DNA from: Bacteroides sp. MSB163
Lineage (GTDB): Bacteria; Bacteroidota; Bacteroidia; Bacteroidales; Bacteroidaceae
Reading direction: 5' to 3'
DNA length: 64,000 nt
NCBI RefSeq assembly: GCF_036416795.1
Contig: NZ_CP143867.1
Coordinates: 248,001-312,000, forward strand
Shown here: positions 25,828-35,853 of the stretch, piece by piece
Numbering within the stretch: position 1 is the first letter of the stretch
Layout: every line of letters starts with the position of its first letter
Translations under genes and position numbers: made by a program
Notes under the pieces: model-generated
What the model saw: only the letters and a program-made list of their open reading frames with translations
The model's database searches: none
What the model was told of the DNA's origin: nothing

Positions 25828-27078
25828 TTAATCCCTTCTAAAAATATCCCTTGTATACACTTTCTCGTTAACATCATCAAGACAAGCTTCATATCTGTTT
25901 GCAATAATTGCATGACTTCTTTGTTTAAATACATCTAGATTATTTACCACCTTACTACCGAAAAAGGTACTACCATCTTCCAATGTAGGTTCATAGATGA
26001 TAACCACTGCACCTTTAGCTTTCACACGTTTCATGATACCTTGAATAGATGATTGGCGAAAATTATCCGAATTAGATTTCATTGTTAACCGATATACACC
26101 AATCACACAATTTTTCTCCTCATTGGGTTTGTAATCACCGCGATTGTAATAATCGTAATAGCCAGCTTTGCAAAGAACACGGTCAGCAATAAAATCTTTT
26201 CGGGTAGAATTTGAATCAACAATTGCTTGTATCAAATTCTCAGGGACATCAGCATAGTTAGCAAGGAGTTGTTTAGTATCTTTAGGTAAACAATAACCAC
26301 CATAACCAAATGATGGATTATTATAATGCATGCCAATACGTGGATCAAGACTCACACCATTAATAATTGCTTGCGCATCCAAACCCTTCATTTCAGCATA
26401 AGTATCCAACTCATTAAAATAAGACACGCGAAGAGCGAGGTAAGTATTCGCAAAAAGTTTTACAGCTTCCGCCTCAGTCAACCCCATAAACAATGTATCA
26501 ATATTCTCTTTAAGAGCCCCCTCTTGCAACAAAGCCGCAAAAGTTTGCGCAGCTTCTTCCAATCGTTTGTTGCCATTAGGCCTACCTACAATAATACGAC
26601 TAGGATAGAGATTATCATAAAGAGCCTTACTCTCACGTAAAAATTCTGGTGAAAAAAGGATATTTTCCGTATTCATTTTTTTACACACACATTCCGTATA
26701 GCCTACAGGTATAGTACTTTTAATCACCATAATAGCATTTGGATTAACTCTCTTCACCAATTCAATCACTTCTTCTACATGACTTGTATCAAAGTAGTTT
26801 TTCACAGGATCATAATTAGTTGGAGCGGCAATGACTACAAAATCAGCGTTCCTATAAGCAGCTTCACCATCCAATGTAGCATATAGATTCAATTTTCTCT
26901 GAGCTAAATATTCCTCAATATATTTATCTTGTATTGGAGATAGCCGATTATTTATAAGATCCACTTTTTCAGGTATTACATCAACAGCTGTTACTTGATG
27001 ATGTTGACTTAACAAAGTGGCTATACTCAACCCTACATAGCCTGTTCCAGCTACTGCAATCTTAATATCCTTTTCCAT
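25828..27078 (-). CDS. ugd: UDP-glucose/nucleotide-sugar 6-dehydrogenase
   Basis: Oxidises a UDP-hexose to the UDP-uronic acid with two NAD+. The 416-residue protein has the NAD motif VAGTGYVGLSIATLLS, IKSTIPVGYTE, FSPEFLRESKALYDNLYPSR, and the catalytic cysteine in GYGGYCLPKDTKQLL. The C-terminal domain ends with NRYEACLDDVNEKVYTRDIF. The sequence type is the short Ugd common in capsule loci; UDP-glucuronate is the likely product, but UDP-ManNAcA or GalA-type substrates cannot be excluded. Confidence 0.93.
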   Translation of the reverse strand: MEKDIKIAVAGTGYVGLSIATLLSQHHQVTAVDVIPEKVDLINNRLSPIQDKYIEEYLAQRKLNLYATLDGEAAYRNADFVVIAAPTNYDPVKNYFDTSHVEEVIELVKRVNPNAIMVIKSTIPVGYTECVCKKMNTENILFSPEFLRESKALYDNLYPSRIIVGRPNGNKRLEEAAQTFAALLQEGALKENIDTLFMGLTEAEAVKLFANTYLALRVSYFNELDTYAEMKGLDAQAIINGVSLDPRIGMHYNNPSFGYGGYCLPKDTKQLLANYADVPENLIQAIVDSNSTRKDFIADRVLCKAGYYDYYNRGDYKPNEEKNCVIGVYRLTMKSNSDNFRQSSIQGIMKRVKAKGAVVIIYEPTLEDGSTFFGSKVVNNLDVFKQRSHAIIANRYEACLDDVNEKVYTRDIFRRD

Positions 27079-27220
27079 TATCTACATATTTATTTAAAAA
27101 TCATTTAAAACTAAATGAGAATTAGTTTATTACTCATAATAAATCTAGTATACATTTCAATTACTTACAGAATTTATTATACATTATAATATAGATGGAG
27201 TATCAATATAACCTCTTGCA

Positions 27221-28090
27221 CTATTTACAATCTCTTCCAGACAGTTCATCCAGTAGAATTCTATGAGATAAAATCAAATGCTTATATACAAACATCTGCC
27301 GCTTTCTGTTACTAATCTTAATACTATTAGTCGCCCTATCTTCCTTATGATATATCTTCAAAGTTGGTAGATATACAGACTTAAGTCCACATTTTTTGAG
27401 TCTTAAAAAAAGAAGCTCTTCTTCATGGTATAAGAATGTGCGAGCATTTATTCCATCAAACTGCTCAATATAATTAGGAGAAAAAATCCAAAAGCATCCA
27501 TGCAACTGTACATTTTCGACTCTTTTGTTTATTTCTTTAGCTTTTGTAGAAGATTTCTTGTGGGTAATTCTGCACATAATACTTCTGATACACATATCTA
27601 CCCCCAACCAATTCATCAAAGCATATATACAATATCTCACTATTTGCCTTCGGCAATACCCCTTAGAAGGTAATTGATTTCTGCCAGGATTACTATCATA
27701 TGGAGGCGTTGGTGTTATTACCATTGGACCAAGTACAGCAAAATGACTCAACTTATACTCATTTTCAACTTGATAACAAAATGAATTATCAAGTAGTAAT
27801 GTATCATTATTTAGCATAACAATAAAATCCGCTCCACGTTCCTTCGCATATTTAAATCCAACATTATTGCCTCGCGCAAACCCCAAATTTTCCGAATTCA
27901 TCAGTACCTGTACTTCGTCATCCTCTGCATATTTTAATTTTAACAACGATCCCGAACTATCAGGAGAACAATTATCTACTACAATAATATCCCTAGACCT
28001 AGCCGATATATACTTTTTAATTGAATCAATACACTCAATTGTATCAGTAAAGGTATTATAATGGAGTATAACAAAAGAAAATTTTGTCAT
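27221..28090 (-). CDS. GT2-family glycosyltransferase (WbbL-like)
   Basis: A 289-residue GT-A protein starting KFSFVILHYNTFTDTIEC, with IIVVDNCSPDSSG, NLGFARGNNVGFKYA, and the metal-binding FIVMLNNDTLLL. A later LHGCFWIFSPNYIEQFDG and FLYHEEELLFLRLKKCG fit rhamnosyltransferase-type GT2 enzymes. Together with rfbC this makes rhamnose a reasonable candidate sugar, but that is inference. It overlaps the GT4 gene by 4 bp. Confidence 0.88.
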   Translation of the reverse strand: MTKFSFVILHYNTFTDTIECIDSIKKYISARSRDIIVVDNCSPDSSGSLLKLKYAEDDEVQVLMNSENLGFARGNNVGFKYAKERGADFIVMLNNDTLLLDNSFCYQVENEYKLSHFAVLGPMVITPTPPYDSNPGRNQLPSKGYCRRQIVRYCIYALMNWLGVDMCIRSIMCRITHKKSSTKAKEINKRVENVQLHGCFWIFSPNYIEQFDGINARTFLYHEEELLFLRLKKCGLKSVYLPTLKIYHKEDRATNSIKISNRKRQMFVYKHLILSHRILLDELSGRDCK

Positions 28091-29250
28091 GATTGATTAA
28101 AAATAAATTCTTTGTAAAATTCTTCATATTGTTTTACTATTGGCACCCAATTCATTTTTTTTCGCCAAATAGATTCTATATTACACCTCATTAAGTTTAT
28201 TTTCTGAGGATTTTTCAACCAATCATCAATTTTACATGTAAGAGCATTAACATCACATGGCGGAATAATAGCTCCTGTTACTCCATCAGTTACAGCATCA
28301 GGTAGCGCTCCTACATCAGTTGCAATAACAGGTACATTAAGAGAAAAAGCCGTCTGGATTACCCCACTCTGGGTAGCATCTTTATAAGGACATACAGCAA
28401 ATAGACAACCTCTAAGCAATCCTACCAATTCAGGAATCCCAATATAGCAGTTACGTATTTCTATATAATCTTGTTCCTCATACAAAGATTTATCAAAATA
28501 TATTTTACCACCACCCGCAACAACAAGTTTGATATTCGCATATTTTTCATGAATATATTTCATTGATTCAAGCAAAATCTCAACCCCCTTATACTGAGAT
28601 ATATAACCAAAAAATAAAATATAAGGTTTATCTTTTGTCTCAGACAAACATTTAACATTTCTCATATAATCGAATTCACCCATTTGGGTCACAAGAATTT
28701 TACTAAAAGGATAATTGTAATACTCGCAAAACATTCTTACATTTCGATTATTTAGCATAACTATTCTGTCAATCAAAGCAATACTTAGCCTACGGTATAA
28801 TTCAAATTTGAGACTCTCTTTTCCTGAATGCGGAAACGGATCATGTAATGTTAATACAATTTTCTTTCGAAAAGCATATAATAATAACTTAATTCCCATT
28901 AAAGGCCAAGTAATGTGAATAATATTAGCACGAAAAGATTTAATATGTTTTACAAGTTTCAAATACAACAAAATTGTTTTTGGATGCAATCCTAAACTTT
29001 TAGTACTATTTACAACAAATATTTTATTAAGATCTATATAATCTTTATACATCAAGAATTCCTGATATTCTGAAGCTTTAAAAATCCCATTTTTAGGGAT
29101 CTGTTCTTTTATATCAATCAAACCCGCTCTTAATCTAAAACTATTTATTTGTATATAATAATACACATCAATACCCTGTTGCTGAAAAGCTCGAATCAAA
29201 GGAAAATCATTGTCTGTAAATGGAAGTTGGCTAAAATACACTATCTTCAT
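28087..29250 (-). CDS. GT4-family glycosyltransferase
   Basis: A 387-residue GT-B protein with start MKIVYFSQLPF at 29250 (a start 15 bp earlier is possible). It shows LTLHDPFPHSGKES, PYILFFGYISQYKGVEILLE, KLVVAGGGK, a C-terminal CPYKDATQSGVIQTAFSLN, VPVIATDVGALPDAVTDGV and GAIIPP, the usual GT4 nucleotide-sugar site. It is translationally coupled to the next GT2 gene. Role: addition of one sugar to the repeat unit. Confidence 0.88.
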   Translation of the reverse strand: MKIVYFSQLPFTDNDFPLIRAFQQQGIDVYYYIQINSFRLRAGLIDIKEQIPKNGIFKASEYQEFLMYKDYIDLNKIFVVNSTKSLGLHPKTILLYLKLVKHIKSFRANIIHITWPLMGIKLLLYAFRKKIVLTLHDPFPHSGKESLKFELYRRLSIALIDRIVMLNNRNVRMFCEYYNYPFSKILVTQMGEFDYMRNVKCLSETKDKPYILFFGYISQYKGVEILLESMKYIHEKYANIKLVVAGGGKIYFDKSLYEEQDYIEIRNCYIGIPELVGLLRGCLFAVCPYKDATQSGVIQTAFSLNVPVIATDVGALPDAVTDGVTGAIIPPCDVNALTCKIDDWLKNPQKINLMRCNIESIWRKKMNWVPIVKQYEEFYKEFIFNQS

Positions 29251-29313
29251 AACCGGCCTATTCAATCAGTATATATTTACAATAAAACATCTAACAAAAT
29301 AATATATAATATT

Positions 29314-30552
29314 CTATTTCGTTATCCCTAAATCAATAAAGACTTGCTTCATACTTTCATTATATAATATATTATATGATTGTGCAAACAGTCTACACTT
29401 TTCATAATCAAATGACATTATCTTCCTTATGATTTCCCGAGGTGTAGGATATTGCATTTTAGTCTTGTATGCATATAAGTAATTAATTAAGCTTGCCGCT
29501 TTCAGAATATGATATGTTTTACTTGATTCTTGTTTATACTCTTTAAAGATCCCTCCCATTTTTTTAGAAACAGTTCCATATTCATCAAAACAAAAAAAGG
29601 GCGTAGAATTATGTATTGACACAACGATTGGATGCATTCTCTCTCCAATATACCCTTTTGCATATTTTATAAGTGCATACCAGTCAATTGGAGAAAGTGG
29701 TAATTCAATTCTTTTGCTAACACCAGCATCAATTAAACCTTCTGGCATAGGAAAGATTACAGGCTCAACCTCGTACCTTTCAAGTTCTTCAGCAAGTTTC
29801 TTTATGTATGATCGTTTCATATATTTACTACTAAAACTGAGCAATACATAATTAGCCTTAAGATTAAATTTTTGCAATATATCTTCTTTAGTAGGAATGC
29901 TAATATAACAATTTGTATTAAAAGAGAAAACTGGGTCAGGCGTTATTTTAACATTTCTAAATTTGGACAATTCCTCTACCATTTCTTTTGTCCATTCATC
30001 CCTCACTGTTACACTTTTATAATGATTAATTCCTTCATAAAAGTATAACCGCTCATTTTTATTTAAAAGGTAATATGGACAATTCTGTGAAGAGACAGAA
30101 AAGGCACAAATTGGAATAGATCTATGTAATTTTGTATAATAATCACAGAAAAAAGGATTTGCGTGTTTATCTTCGACTGAAAGTACTTTAATAGAAACAT
30201 AAGAAAATTTCTTTTTTGAAAATCTTTTGCGACATACTTCAGGAACATATTTAAAAAGTGCATCACTTCCTGCAATGATAGCTTCAATATGATTTTCTTC
30301 TATCACTTCCAATAAATCTTCTTCAGATCTACATAATTTTGAAACAGGCAACACCTCATTCGTAAAGTTTAAATGTTCTTTAACTTGAATTTCAGGAATA
30401 CGCTCAACATACATATCTTCCAAATCTTGAGGATACCAATGTAAAACAATTGGATCATGTCCCATTTTTTTTACATAACCAACAGTAGATATAGTCTGTA
30501 ATTGCGCTCCAAAATTTGGGACGCAATGGTAAGTTAAGATTCCTATTTTCAT
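29314..30552 (-). CDS. Polysaccharide pyruvyltransferase family protein (copy 2)
   Basis: A 412-residue protein of the same family as the gene at 24532 but clearly diverged. It begins MKIGILTYHCVPNFGAQLQ, has AIIAGSDALFKYVPE, VRDEWTKEMVEELSKF, ITPDPVFSFN and the GERMHPIVVSIHNSTPFFCF motif with the conserved histidine. Its start overlaps the Wzy-like gene by 4 bp. With the FrhB-like copy at 33458 it makes a second pyruvyltransferase/FrhB set in the same locus, though here the two genes are not adjacent. Confidence 0.85.
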   Translation of the reverse strand: MKIGILTYHCVPNFGAQLQTISTVGYVKKMGHDPIVLHWYPQDLEDMYVERIPEIQVKEHLNFTNEVLPVSKLCRSEEDLLEVIEENHIEAIIAGSDALFKYVPEVCRKRFSKKKFSYVSIKVLSVEDKHANPFFCDYYTKLHRSIPICAFSVSSQNCPYYLLNKNERLYFYEGINHYKSVTVRDEWTKEMVEELSKFRNVKITPDPVFSFNTNCYISIPTKEDILQKFNLKANYVLLSFSSKYMKRSYIKKLAEELERYEVEPVIFPMPEGLIDAGVSKRIELPLSPIDWYALIKYAKGYIGERMHPIVVSIHNSTPFFCFDEYGTVSKKMGGIFKEYKQESSKTYHILKAASLINYLYAYKTKMQYPTPREIIRKIMSFDYEKCRLFAQSYNILYNESMKQVFIDLGITK

Positions 30553-31808
30553 TTTAATATAGCTTTATTCTTTTTTATGTTTTGGTCGAGCATATATAAA
30601 AATACAGCATAAGCCATCATACCTACAGACCATATAGCCCAGAAGTCAAATATTATCAGAAACATTTTCATTATAAAAAAGTATTTAAACCACTTATCGA
30701 TAAATTTCCAATTTCTTAGAAATATATATATGTACCATACAATGGCAGAAACTCCCAAAAGACCGAATTTTGAATAATAACCAATAATACCTACGTCAGC
30801 TTGGTACAATCCATAATCCGCCAAGCGCTCAAGTTGTCCTTTAAGTAAACTACCTTCGCCTTCAAGTCCTGCTCCCCATAACGGATATAAGGGTGAATTT
30901 GAGAAATCAAAGAGAAAATATTGGGCCGAAATATAACGAATAAAGTCCTCACCTTCTCCTTGTGCCTCATTTGCACGCTCTGACATCTCTGCATAACCTG
31001 CAAAAAAAGTCTCAAAAAGAAAAAGAAGTAATAACAAAGCAATGCATACATACACATATTTCCTCTTTCCCTTAACTGTCAAGACTGAATATGCCAAGAT
31101 AGCCAATGTTGCAAAAATATGCTTGCGAGATCCATAACATAGTAAACCTGCCATAAGTAAAATAGCTATAAGAACAGATTTAACCATATTCTTATTCGTC
31201 TTTTTCGTTAAATCAATGCATCGGAATAACCAATAAGAAAAAGAAATCATAACAATATCAACGCCCCATATATAAAAACGCCATATTCCCATTCGTTCAT
31301 TAACACTATTATTTTGTAAAAATCTTCCAGAAAACCAAAATGTCGGATATGTAAATTGTTGACCTATCTCAAGAATAACCCATACAACACTAAGAAATGT
31401 CAGTACAGACATCAAAGCTTTAGTACTATATTGCCATTTATGTAAGACTAAAAATAGAAATAAACCATAAGATAATACAATAGAAGCCTTTACTGTTGAT
31501 ATGACACTCTGATTCCACTCAATATAAGCCGGAATAAAACTAATGAAGATTGTCACAATAGTCCATTTAACAATTCGAACTATACCTGTAGTATCATTTA
31601 TTGAGATTTTCCTATATATAAACAAGATTACAATATATATAGCAAATAATAATCCCGCTAATTTTGGAGGAAGCCCATCTATTTTTAAATAAGGAATATA
31701 GCTCCAAAATTGCATTGATAATAATATACTAAACAATACCAATACATTCTTTGTCGTTTTTTCTCCAATACTTTTCATTCGTTGATTTGCTAATTTTATG
31801 ATTATCAA
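30549..31808 (-). CDS. Wzy-like polysaccharide polymerase (multi-span membrane protein)
   Basis: A 419-residue protein with ten or more hydrophobic segments spread over its whole length and a larger extracytoplasmic loop near residues 255-330 (SERANEAQGEGEDFIRYISA, LWGAGLEGEGSLLKGQL), the layout of O-antigen/capsule polymerases. Wzy sequences are too variable for motif proof; the call rests on topology and on its place in a locus that otherwise lacks a polymerase. It would join repeat units on the periplasmic face. Possible internal start at residue 11. Confidence 0.7.
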   Translation of the reverse strand: MIIIKLANQRMKSIGEKTTKNVLVLFSILLSMQFWSYIPYLKIDGLPPKLAGLLFAIYIVILFIYRKISINDTTGIVRIVKWTIVTIFISFIPAYIEWNQSVISTVKASIVLSYGLFLFLVLHKWQYSTKALMSVLTFLSVVWVILEIGQQFTYPTFWFSGRFLQNNSVNERMGIWRFYIWGVDIVMISFSYWLFRCIDLTKKTNKNMVKSVLIAILLMAGLLCYGSRKHIFATLAILAYSVLTVKGKRKYVYVCIALLLLLFLFETFFAGYAEMSERANEAQGEGEDFIRYISAQYFLFDFSNSPLYPLWGAGLEGEGSLLKGQLERLADYGLYQADVGIIGYYSKFGLLGVSAIVWYIYIFLRNWKFIDKWFKYFFIMKMFLIIFDFWAIWSVGMMAYAVFLYMLDQNIKKNKAILK

Positions 31809-31885
31809 TAATGACTAAACTACCCATATATCAATTAGACATAAGAAAAACCAAAAAAGTTAGCCTATACAATTATAAATAAAAA

Positions 31886-32891
31886 TCATTCCCCAAAAAA
31901 CAATCGTTTTAACCATGAGCTCATCACGATAATTTTATATACAACAAGCGACAAGCTAATAGAGAAAATAGTAAGTACTGTAGCATACAGAATTTGTATT
32001 GTAACCGAAGTTATTGCATTCTGTTGAAGTATAAAACTACCGACTTGTGGCAATTGGATAACAAATGCAATATGAAGAATATAAATAGGCAAACTGTGAC
32101 GTCCCAAATAGGATAGTACAGAACGCATACGCATATATATCCCATGAGAAAAAGTATAAAAAACAATAAGAGACCCTAACAATGGAAGTAAGTACCCCCC
32201 CAATTTAACACAGTATAGTGGAATTATGCCTAAATCTTCAAAATATCGACTAATAAAAAGTATAAAAAAGGAAAGTATTGCTATAGTATAAAACCATGAT
32301 TGTTCTATAAATACATGAAACAGTGATTTATACTTACGCAATAATACACCCATACCAAATGGTATCAATGCACCAACAAAACGTCCCAAATCGATTCCCA
32401 ATATCTTCCAAGTTGTAACACAACTGAAACGAAAAATAGCATAAATCATTAGGATAAAAACAATATCAAACAACAGCCTTCTCTTTCTATTAATCCTCTC
32501 CATTACAACCATCATAAGGAAACCTAATATAGAAAGTTCAAAAAGACACAATAGAAACCAATAACCTATTGCTCCTCTCAACACATATACAATCCAAATT
32601 GTACAAAGCCAAGGAATAAATAAACGACTTATCTTTTTTTTGAGAAATGGGATTTTGCCAATCATATATTTTGTATGATAAAAATCCAGAAACCATAAAA
32701 AACAAAGGCATATGAAAAGAATAAATTATCTGCCAAACCAGTCCACCCAATTTTATATTTGACAACTGCTTAAAATCATAAATACAAACAGTTTTATAAT
32801 CAGTATAGTTCCAAGCGATGACATGTCCCATAACCATCAAAAATATAGCAAACCCTTTAATGGAATCAATATATTCAAATCTTTCTTTCAT
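31886..32891 (-). pseudogene. Acyltransferase family 3 gene split by an A8-tract frameshift
   Basis: Two overlapping frames together form one acyltransferase-3 protein. The first (from 32891) has MKERFEYIDSIKGFAIFLMV, MGHVIAW and SFHMPLFFMVSGFLSYKI, the catalytic histidine region. After an A8 run on the coding strand (32634-32641) it leaves frame. The second frame continues KKKISRLFIPWLCTIWIVYV and about eight more helices to 31886. Removing one A would give a continuous protein of about 334 residues, normal for the family. The product would O-acetylate or otherwise acylate the polysaccharide. It may be phase-variable, inactive, or a sequencing error in a homopolymer. Confidence 0.8.
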
Positions 32892-32903
32892 AAAGTCATG
32901 ATA

Positions 32904-33437
32904 TTAAATAAAATGATACGGATTCCGTGGATTATATTGATAGTCTTTCTTTTCACGATAACTTATTATCTTAGCTGGTACACCTCCAACAATTGCATAA
33001 GGAGGTACATCCTTTGTAACTACAGCCCCGGAAGCAACTATTGCCCCCCGTCCGATGTTAACACCTGGCAGAATTATAGCACGAGAGCAGATCCAAGAAT
33101 ATGAACCAAGCACAACAGGTGCTCCTGCACCTCTAAAGTCATCAGAATTGTAGTCATGGTGCAAAGTCCATATTAAAACATGACTAGCTATTACACAGCC
33201 TTCTTCTATACATAATCCCTTTCGCGCATCAAGTATTACATGCTTCCCTATTGAGTTCTTACCTTTTATTATAAGTTTCTGAGGAGCACGTAGCTCTATA
33301 TGCCGATACATATAGACATCCTTTCCCATTTTTACACCATACAAACGCGTATACACTAACCGCCGTAAATGGCGACTAAATAAAACCGGTGTCAATTCAT
33401 TTAATATAAGTTCATAAAATGATTTTTTCCAAAGCAT
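32904..33437 (-). CDS. Left-handed beta-helix (hexapeptide) acyltransferase
   Basis: A 177-residue transferase with the hexapeptide repeats IGKHVILDARKGLCIEEG and PGVNIGRGAIVASGAVVTKD, and a C-terminal VPPYAIVGGVPAKII cap. The loop with LHHDYNSDDF contains the likely catalytic histidine. Relatives acetylate sugars with acetyl-CoA in the cytoplasm. It precedes the acyltransferase-3 gene, so the polysaccharide may carry two differently added acyl groups. Confidence 0.9.
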   Translation of the reverse strand: MLWKKSFYELILNELTPVLFSRHLRRLVYTRLYGVKMGKDVYMYRHIELRAPQKLIIKGKNSIGKHVILDARKGLCIEEGCVIASHVLIWTLHHDYNSDDFRGAGAPVVLGSYSWICSRAIILPGVNIGRGAIVASGAVVTKDVPPYAIVGGVPAKIISYREKKDYQYNPRNPYHFI

Positions 33438-33457
33438 AAAATTTCACTTTAAGCACC

Positions 33458-34729
33458 TTAATATATCAATAACAAACATTTCAAATTCAAAATACGTTCT
33501 TTTACAAATTGTTTAATGCGAGTTCGCAAATAGTCTCTTTTAAAAGATCTATATGCTTGTTCTAAGTCCACGTGTAATACACTTTCAACTAAATCTACAT
33601 AAGATAATGATTCAGGATTTTGATAGATAGTATATCTTTCTGGTGGTATAAGCCTATTAGCTGGTAAAAGTGCATCTTGAGAAAATGTCTCAGATGCAAG
33701 AACTGGCGTTAAAATAAATTCATCAGACAATAAATCAACGATTTTTTTACCTTTACCTGTATTACAGAGTAAAGAACTAATTCCATTTTTTCTATTATTT
33801 ATATTGAACAGTCTTTTATACCTTGCTGCATGTCCCCAAGCATCGCCTACCGTCAAATCCCCATATCGTCCTTTGTCTCTAAATGGACAGTCATAACAAG
33901 ACTCTCTAATATTGTAATTCTTACCATCACCACTATATGCAAAACTTCGATATGTCGGAGACGCTTTTGCATGCCGTTCTACATGTTTTTTTCTTCCTTC
34001 TGAATCTGTTATATCAAAATTCACAACTCCTCCCAAAGACCACGGATATATCCTTTTACTTCGAAAACGAAAATTGGAAAGTCTCCCTTGGAATTTATTC
34101 TCCCAATAAGCCACTTCAAGAGGCATTAATTTTGAACTAAATACACCATGACAGATAATATCTATAGTTAATAGATTCTCATAAGATTTCCTCAAAAAAG
34201 ATTTTAACCCTGCAATCTGACATGGCGTTCCTATATAAAGAACCTGCTCTTTAGCAAGGAGCATTTTTTTCACCTCACCGTAAGTTTCACTAGCATTACT
34301 TTGTAAATATTTAGAGTTTCTTGTTTTTTCTAAAGTTACCAAATCATGCACACAAACATACTTGGCCTTCCAATCTTCTTCATCAAGAACAACTCCAAAG
34401 ACATACCCACCATGCAAAATATACCACTGTCCAATCCATGTACAAAGCCCAATAGTCGCACTATTTAATCCATACTCCGGACTCTTCGATGTAACCAAGT
34501 AGGATTTTTCATTCAAGTATTCATTCGCCTGATGGCTATTTGACATTACCGGACATATAACATCACATAACCCACAATGTACACATTTCTCACGATTCAA
34601 GAACGGATAGTAAAAGCCTTCTTCATCTTCTTGCATCGTCAATGCCATGTGTGAACAAATACACGCACATGCACCGCAACCCGTACAATTCTTCTTTTCT
34701 TTAGTAAAGATATAACTTTTAAATTTCAT
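33458..34729 (-). CDS. FrhB-like Fe-S flavoprotein (copy 2)
   Basis: A 423-residue homologue of the protein at 23302. N-terminal ferredoxin motifs are CTGCGACACICSHMALTM and CVHCGLCDVICP. The FrhB domain has NSATIGLCTWIGQWYI, NSKYLQSNAS, YIGTPCQIAGLKSFL, DIICHGVFSSKLM, a CYDCPFRDKGRYGDLTVGDA segment and an LLCNTGKGKKI region. The GDAWG-type end motif is typical of capsule-linked members. It lies 8 bp after the epimerase gene. Electron donor and substrate are unknown. Confidence 0.85.
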   Translation of the reverse strand: MKFKSYIFTKEKKNCTGCGACACICSHMALTMQEDEEGFYYPFLNREKCVHCGLCDVICPVMSNSHQANEYLNEKSYLVTSKSPEYGLNSATIGLCTWIGQWYILHGGYVFGVVLDEEDWKAKYVCVHDLVTLEKTRNSKYLQSNASETYGEVKKMLLAKEQVLYIGTPCQIAGLKSFLRKSYENLLTIDIICHGVFSSKLMPLEVAYWENKFQGRLSNFRFRSKRIYPWSLGGVVNFDITDSEGRKKHVERHAKASPTYRSFAYSGDGKNYNIRESCYDCPFRDKGRYGDLTVGDAWGHAARYKRLFNINNRKNGISSLLCNTGKGKKIVDLLSDEFILTPVLASETFSQDALLPANRLIPPERYTIYQNPESLSYVDLVESVLHVDLEQAYRSFKRDYLRTRIKQFVKERILNLKCLLLIY

Positions 34730-34736
34730 TAATTAT

Positions 34737-35846
34737 TCATTTCAAAAAAGACCAAACTTTATTTGCGAGTTTTAAAGGTAAATATCGAAATATGAAATAC
34801 TGTACTTTGGCATTGGAAGTACATTTTGTATAAGGAATAAAGCAAAGTTTCTTGACTCCACATGAAGAAAGCATACGATCAATTCGTGCATCAAATTTAA
34901 AATCATAATAAAAATTTAGTTCTGCTCTATACTGATCAACGACTCTTTTTAAACCTTCTTCCAATGATATTTTAAAAATTAAATTAGGAACAGCTGCTTT
35001 TATTTTACTATTATCAAACAAAGCATTTAAGCATCTATCCCCTAACAATTCATTTTTATATTCTGGTAAGCAATTTACTATTTTCTCTACTGGTAAATCA
35101 ACTATATTAGGAGTCTGATTGAGTATTTTATAAAGCGCAAGAATTACATCTCTCCACCTATAATTATAATCACTTGTTATATGAAAGTCTTCGTTCTGTG
35201 CTTTCTCATTTAAAAAAAGACCCACAACAGCTTCCGCAAAATCTATAGTATGCGTTAAGGTGCAATAATTATTCCCTCCGTTCCAAATAAACATAGGTTT
35301 ACCACTAACAATACGCTCTATAATGGTGCGATGATATTTATGAGCTGGGGCAATACCTAAAGGAATTCTAATGTCATTATAAGTAATATAAGGCCTAACT
35401 ATAGTATAATAACAGCCTGAACCTCGATTAGCTGTTATAAGAATTTGTTCTGCCTCATACTTTTGTATATTATATTGCCATAAAATATTAGGTTTTCTTG
35501 TCTGTTCCGTTATGAAAGTTTTATCCTCACTGTCTCTACAATAAACACAAGCTGATGATATAAAAATATATTGTATACATTTATTAGATAACACAGAATA
35601 TAATCGTTCAATATTTTCAGCAGTTCTTGAAAAAAAATCAATAATAACTTCATAACTCTTTCCTTCTAGAGTTTGAATAACTGTTTCTATATTATATAAA
35701 TTCGCTTTGTGAATAGAAACCCTATTATCCACTCTTTCATTATTATTTCCTCGATTAAGTATAGATACGTCATAACCTTTTTCTAAAGAAAGTTTCATAA
35801 TATCCGAACTTAACGTACCAGTACCACCTAACAATAAAATTCTCAT
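34737..35846 (-). CDS. NAD-dependent epimerase/dehydratase family protein
   Basis: A 369-residue extended short-chain dehydrogenase. It has the nucleotide-binding MRILLLGGTGTLSSDIM, the IFISSACVY strand with the catalytic serine, and YNIQKYEAEQ providing the Tyr-x3-Lys pair. The substrate-binding half has VRPYITYND and FHITSDYNYRWRDVI. A C-terminal extension from about residue 300 (YRAELNFYYDFKFDARIDRM) is not part of the basic fold. It may act on a nucleotide sugar or an attached residue; product unknown. Confidence 0.82.
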   Translation of the reverse strand: MRILLLGGTGTLSSDIMKLSLEKGYDVSILNRGNNNERVDNRVSIHKANLYNIETVIQTLEGKSYEVIIDFFSRTAENIERLYSVLSNKCIQYIFISSACVYCRDSEDKTFITEQTRKPNILWQYNIQKYEAEQILITANRGSGCYYTIVRPYITYNDIRIPLGIAPAHKYHRTIIERIVSGKPMFIWNGGNNYCTLTHTIDFAEAVVGLFLNEKAQNEDFHITSDYNYRWRDVILALYKILNQTPNIVDLPVEKIVNCLPEYKNELLGDRCLNALFDNSKIKAAVPNLIFKISLEEGLKRVVDQYRAELNFYYDFKFDARIDRMLSSCGVKKLCFIPYTKCTSNAKVQYFIFRYLPLKLANKVWSFLK

Positions 35847-35853
35847 AGAAAAA

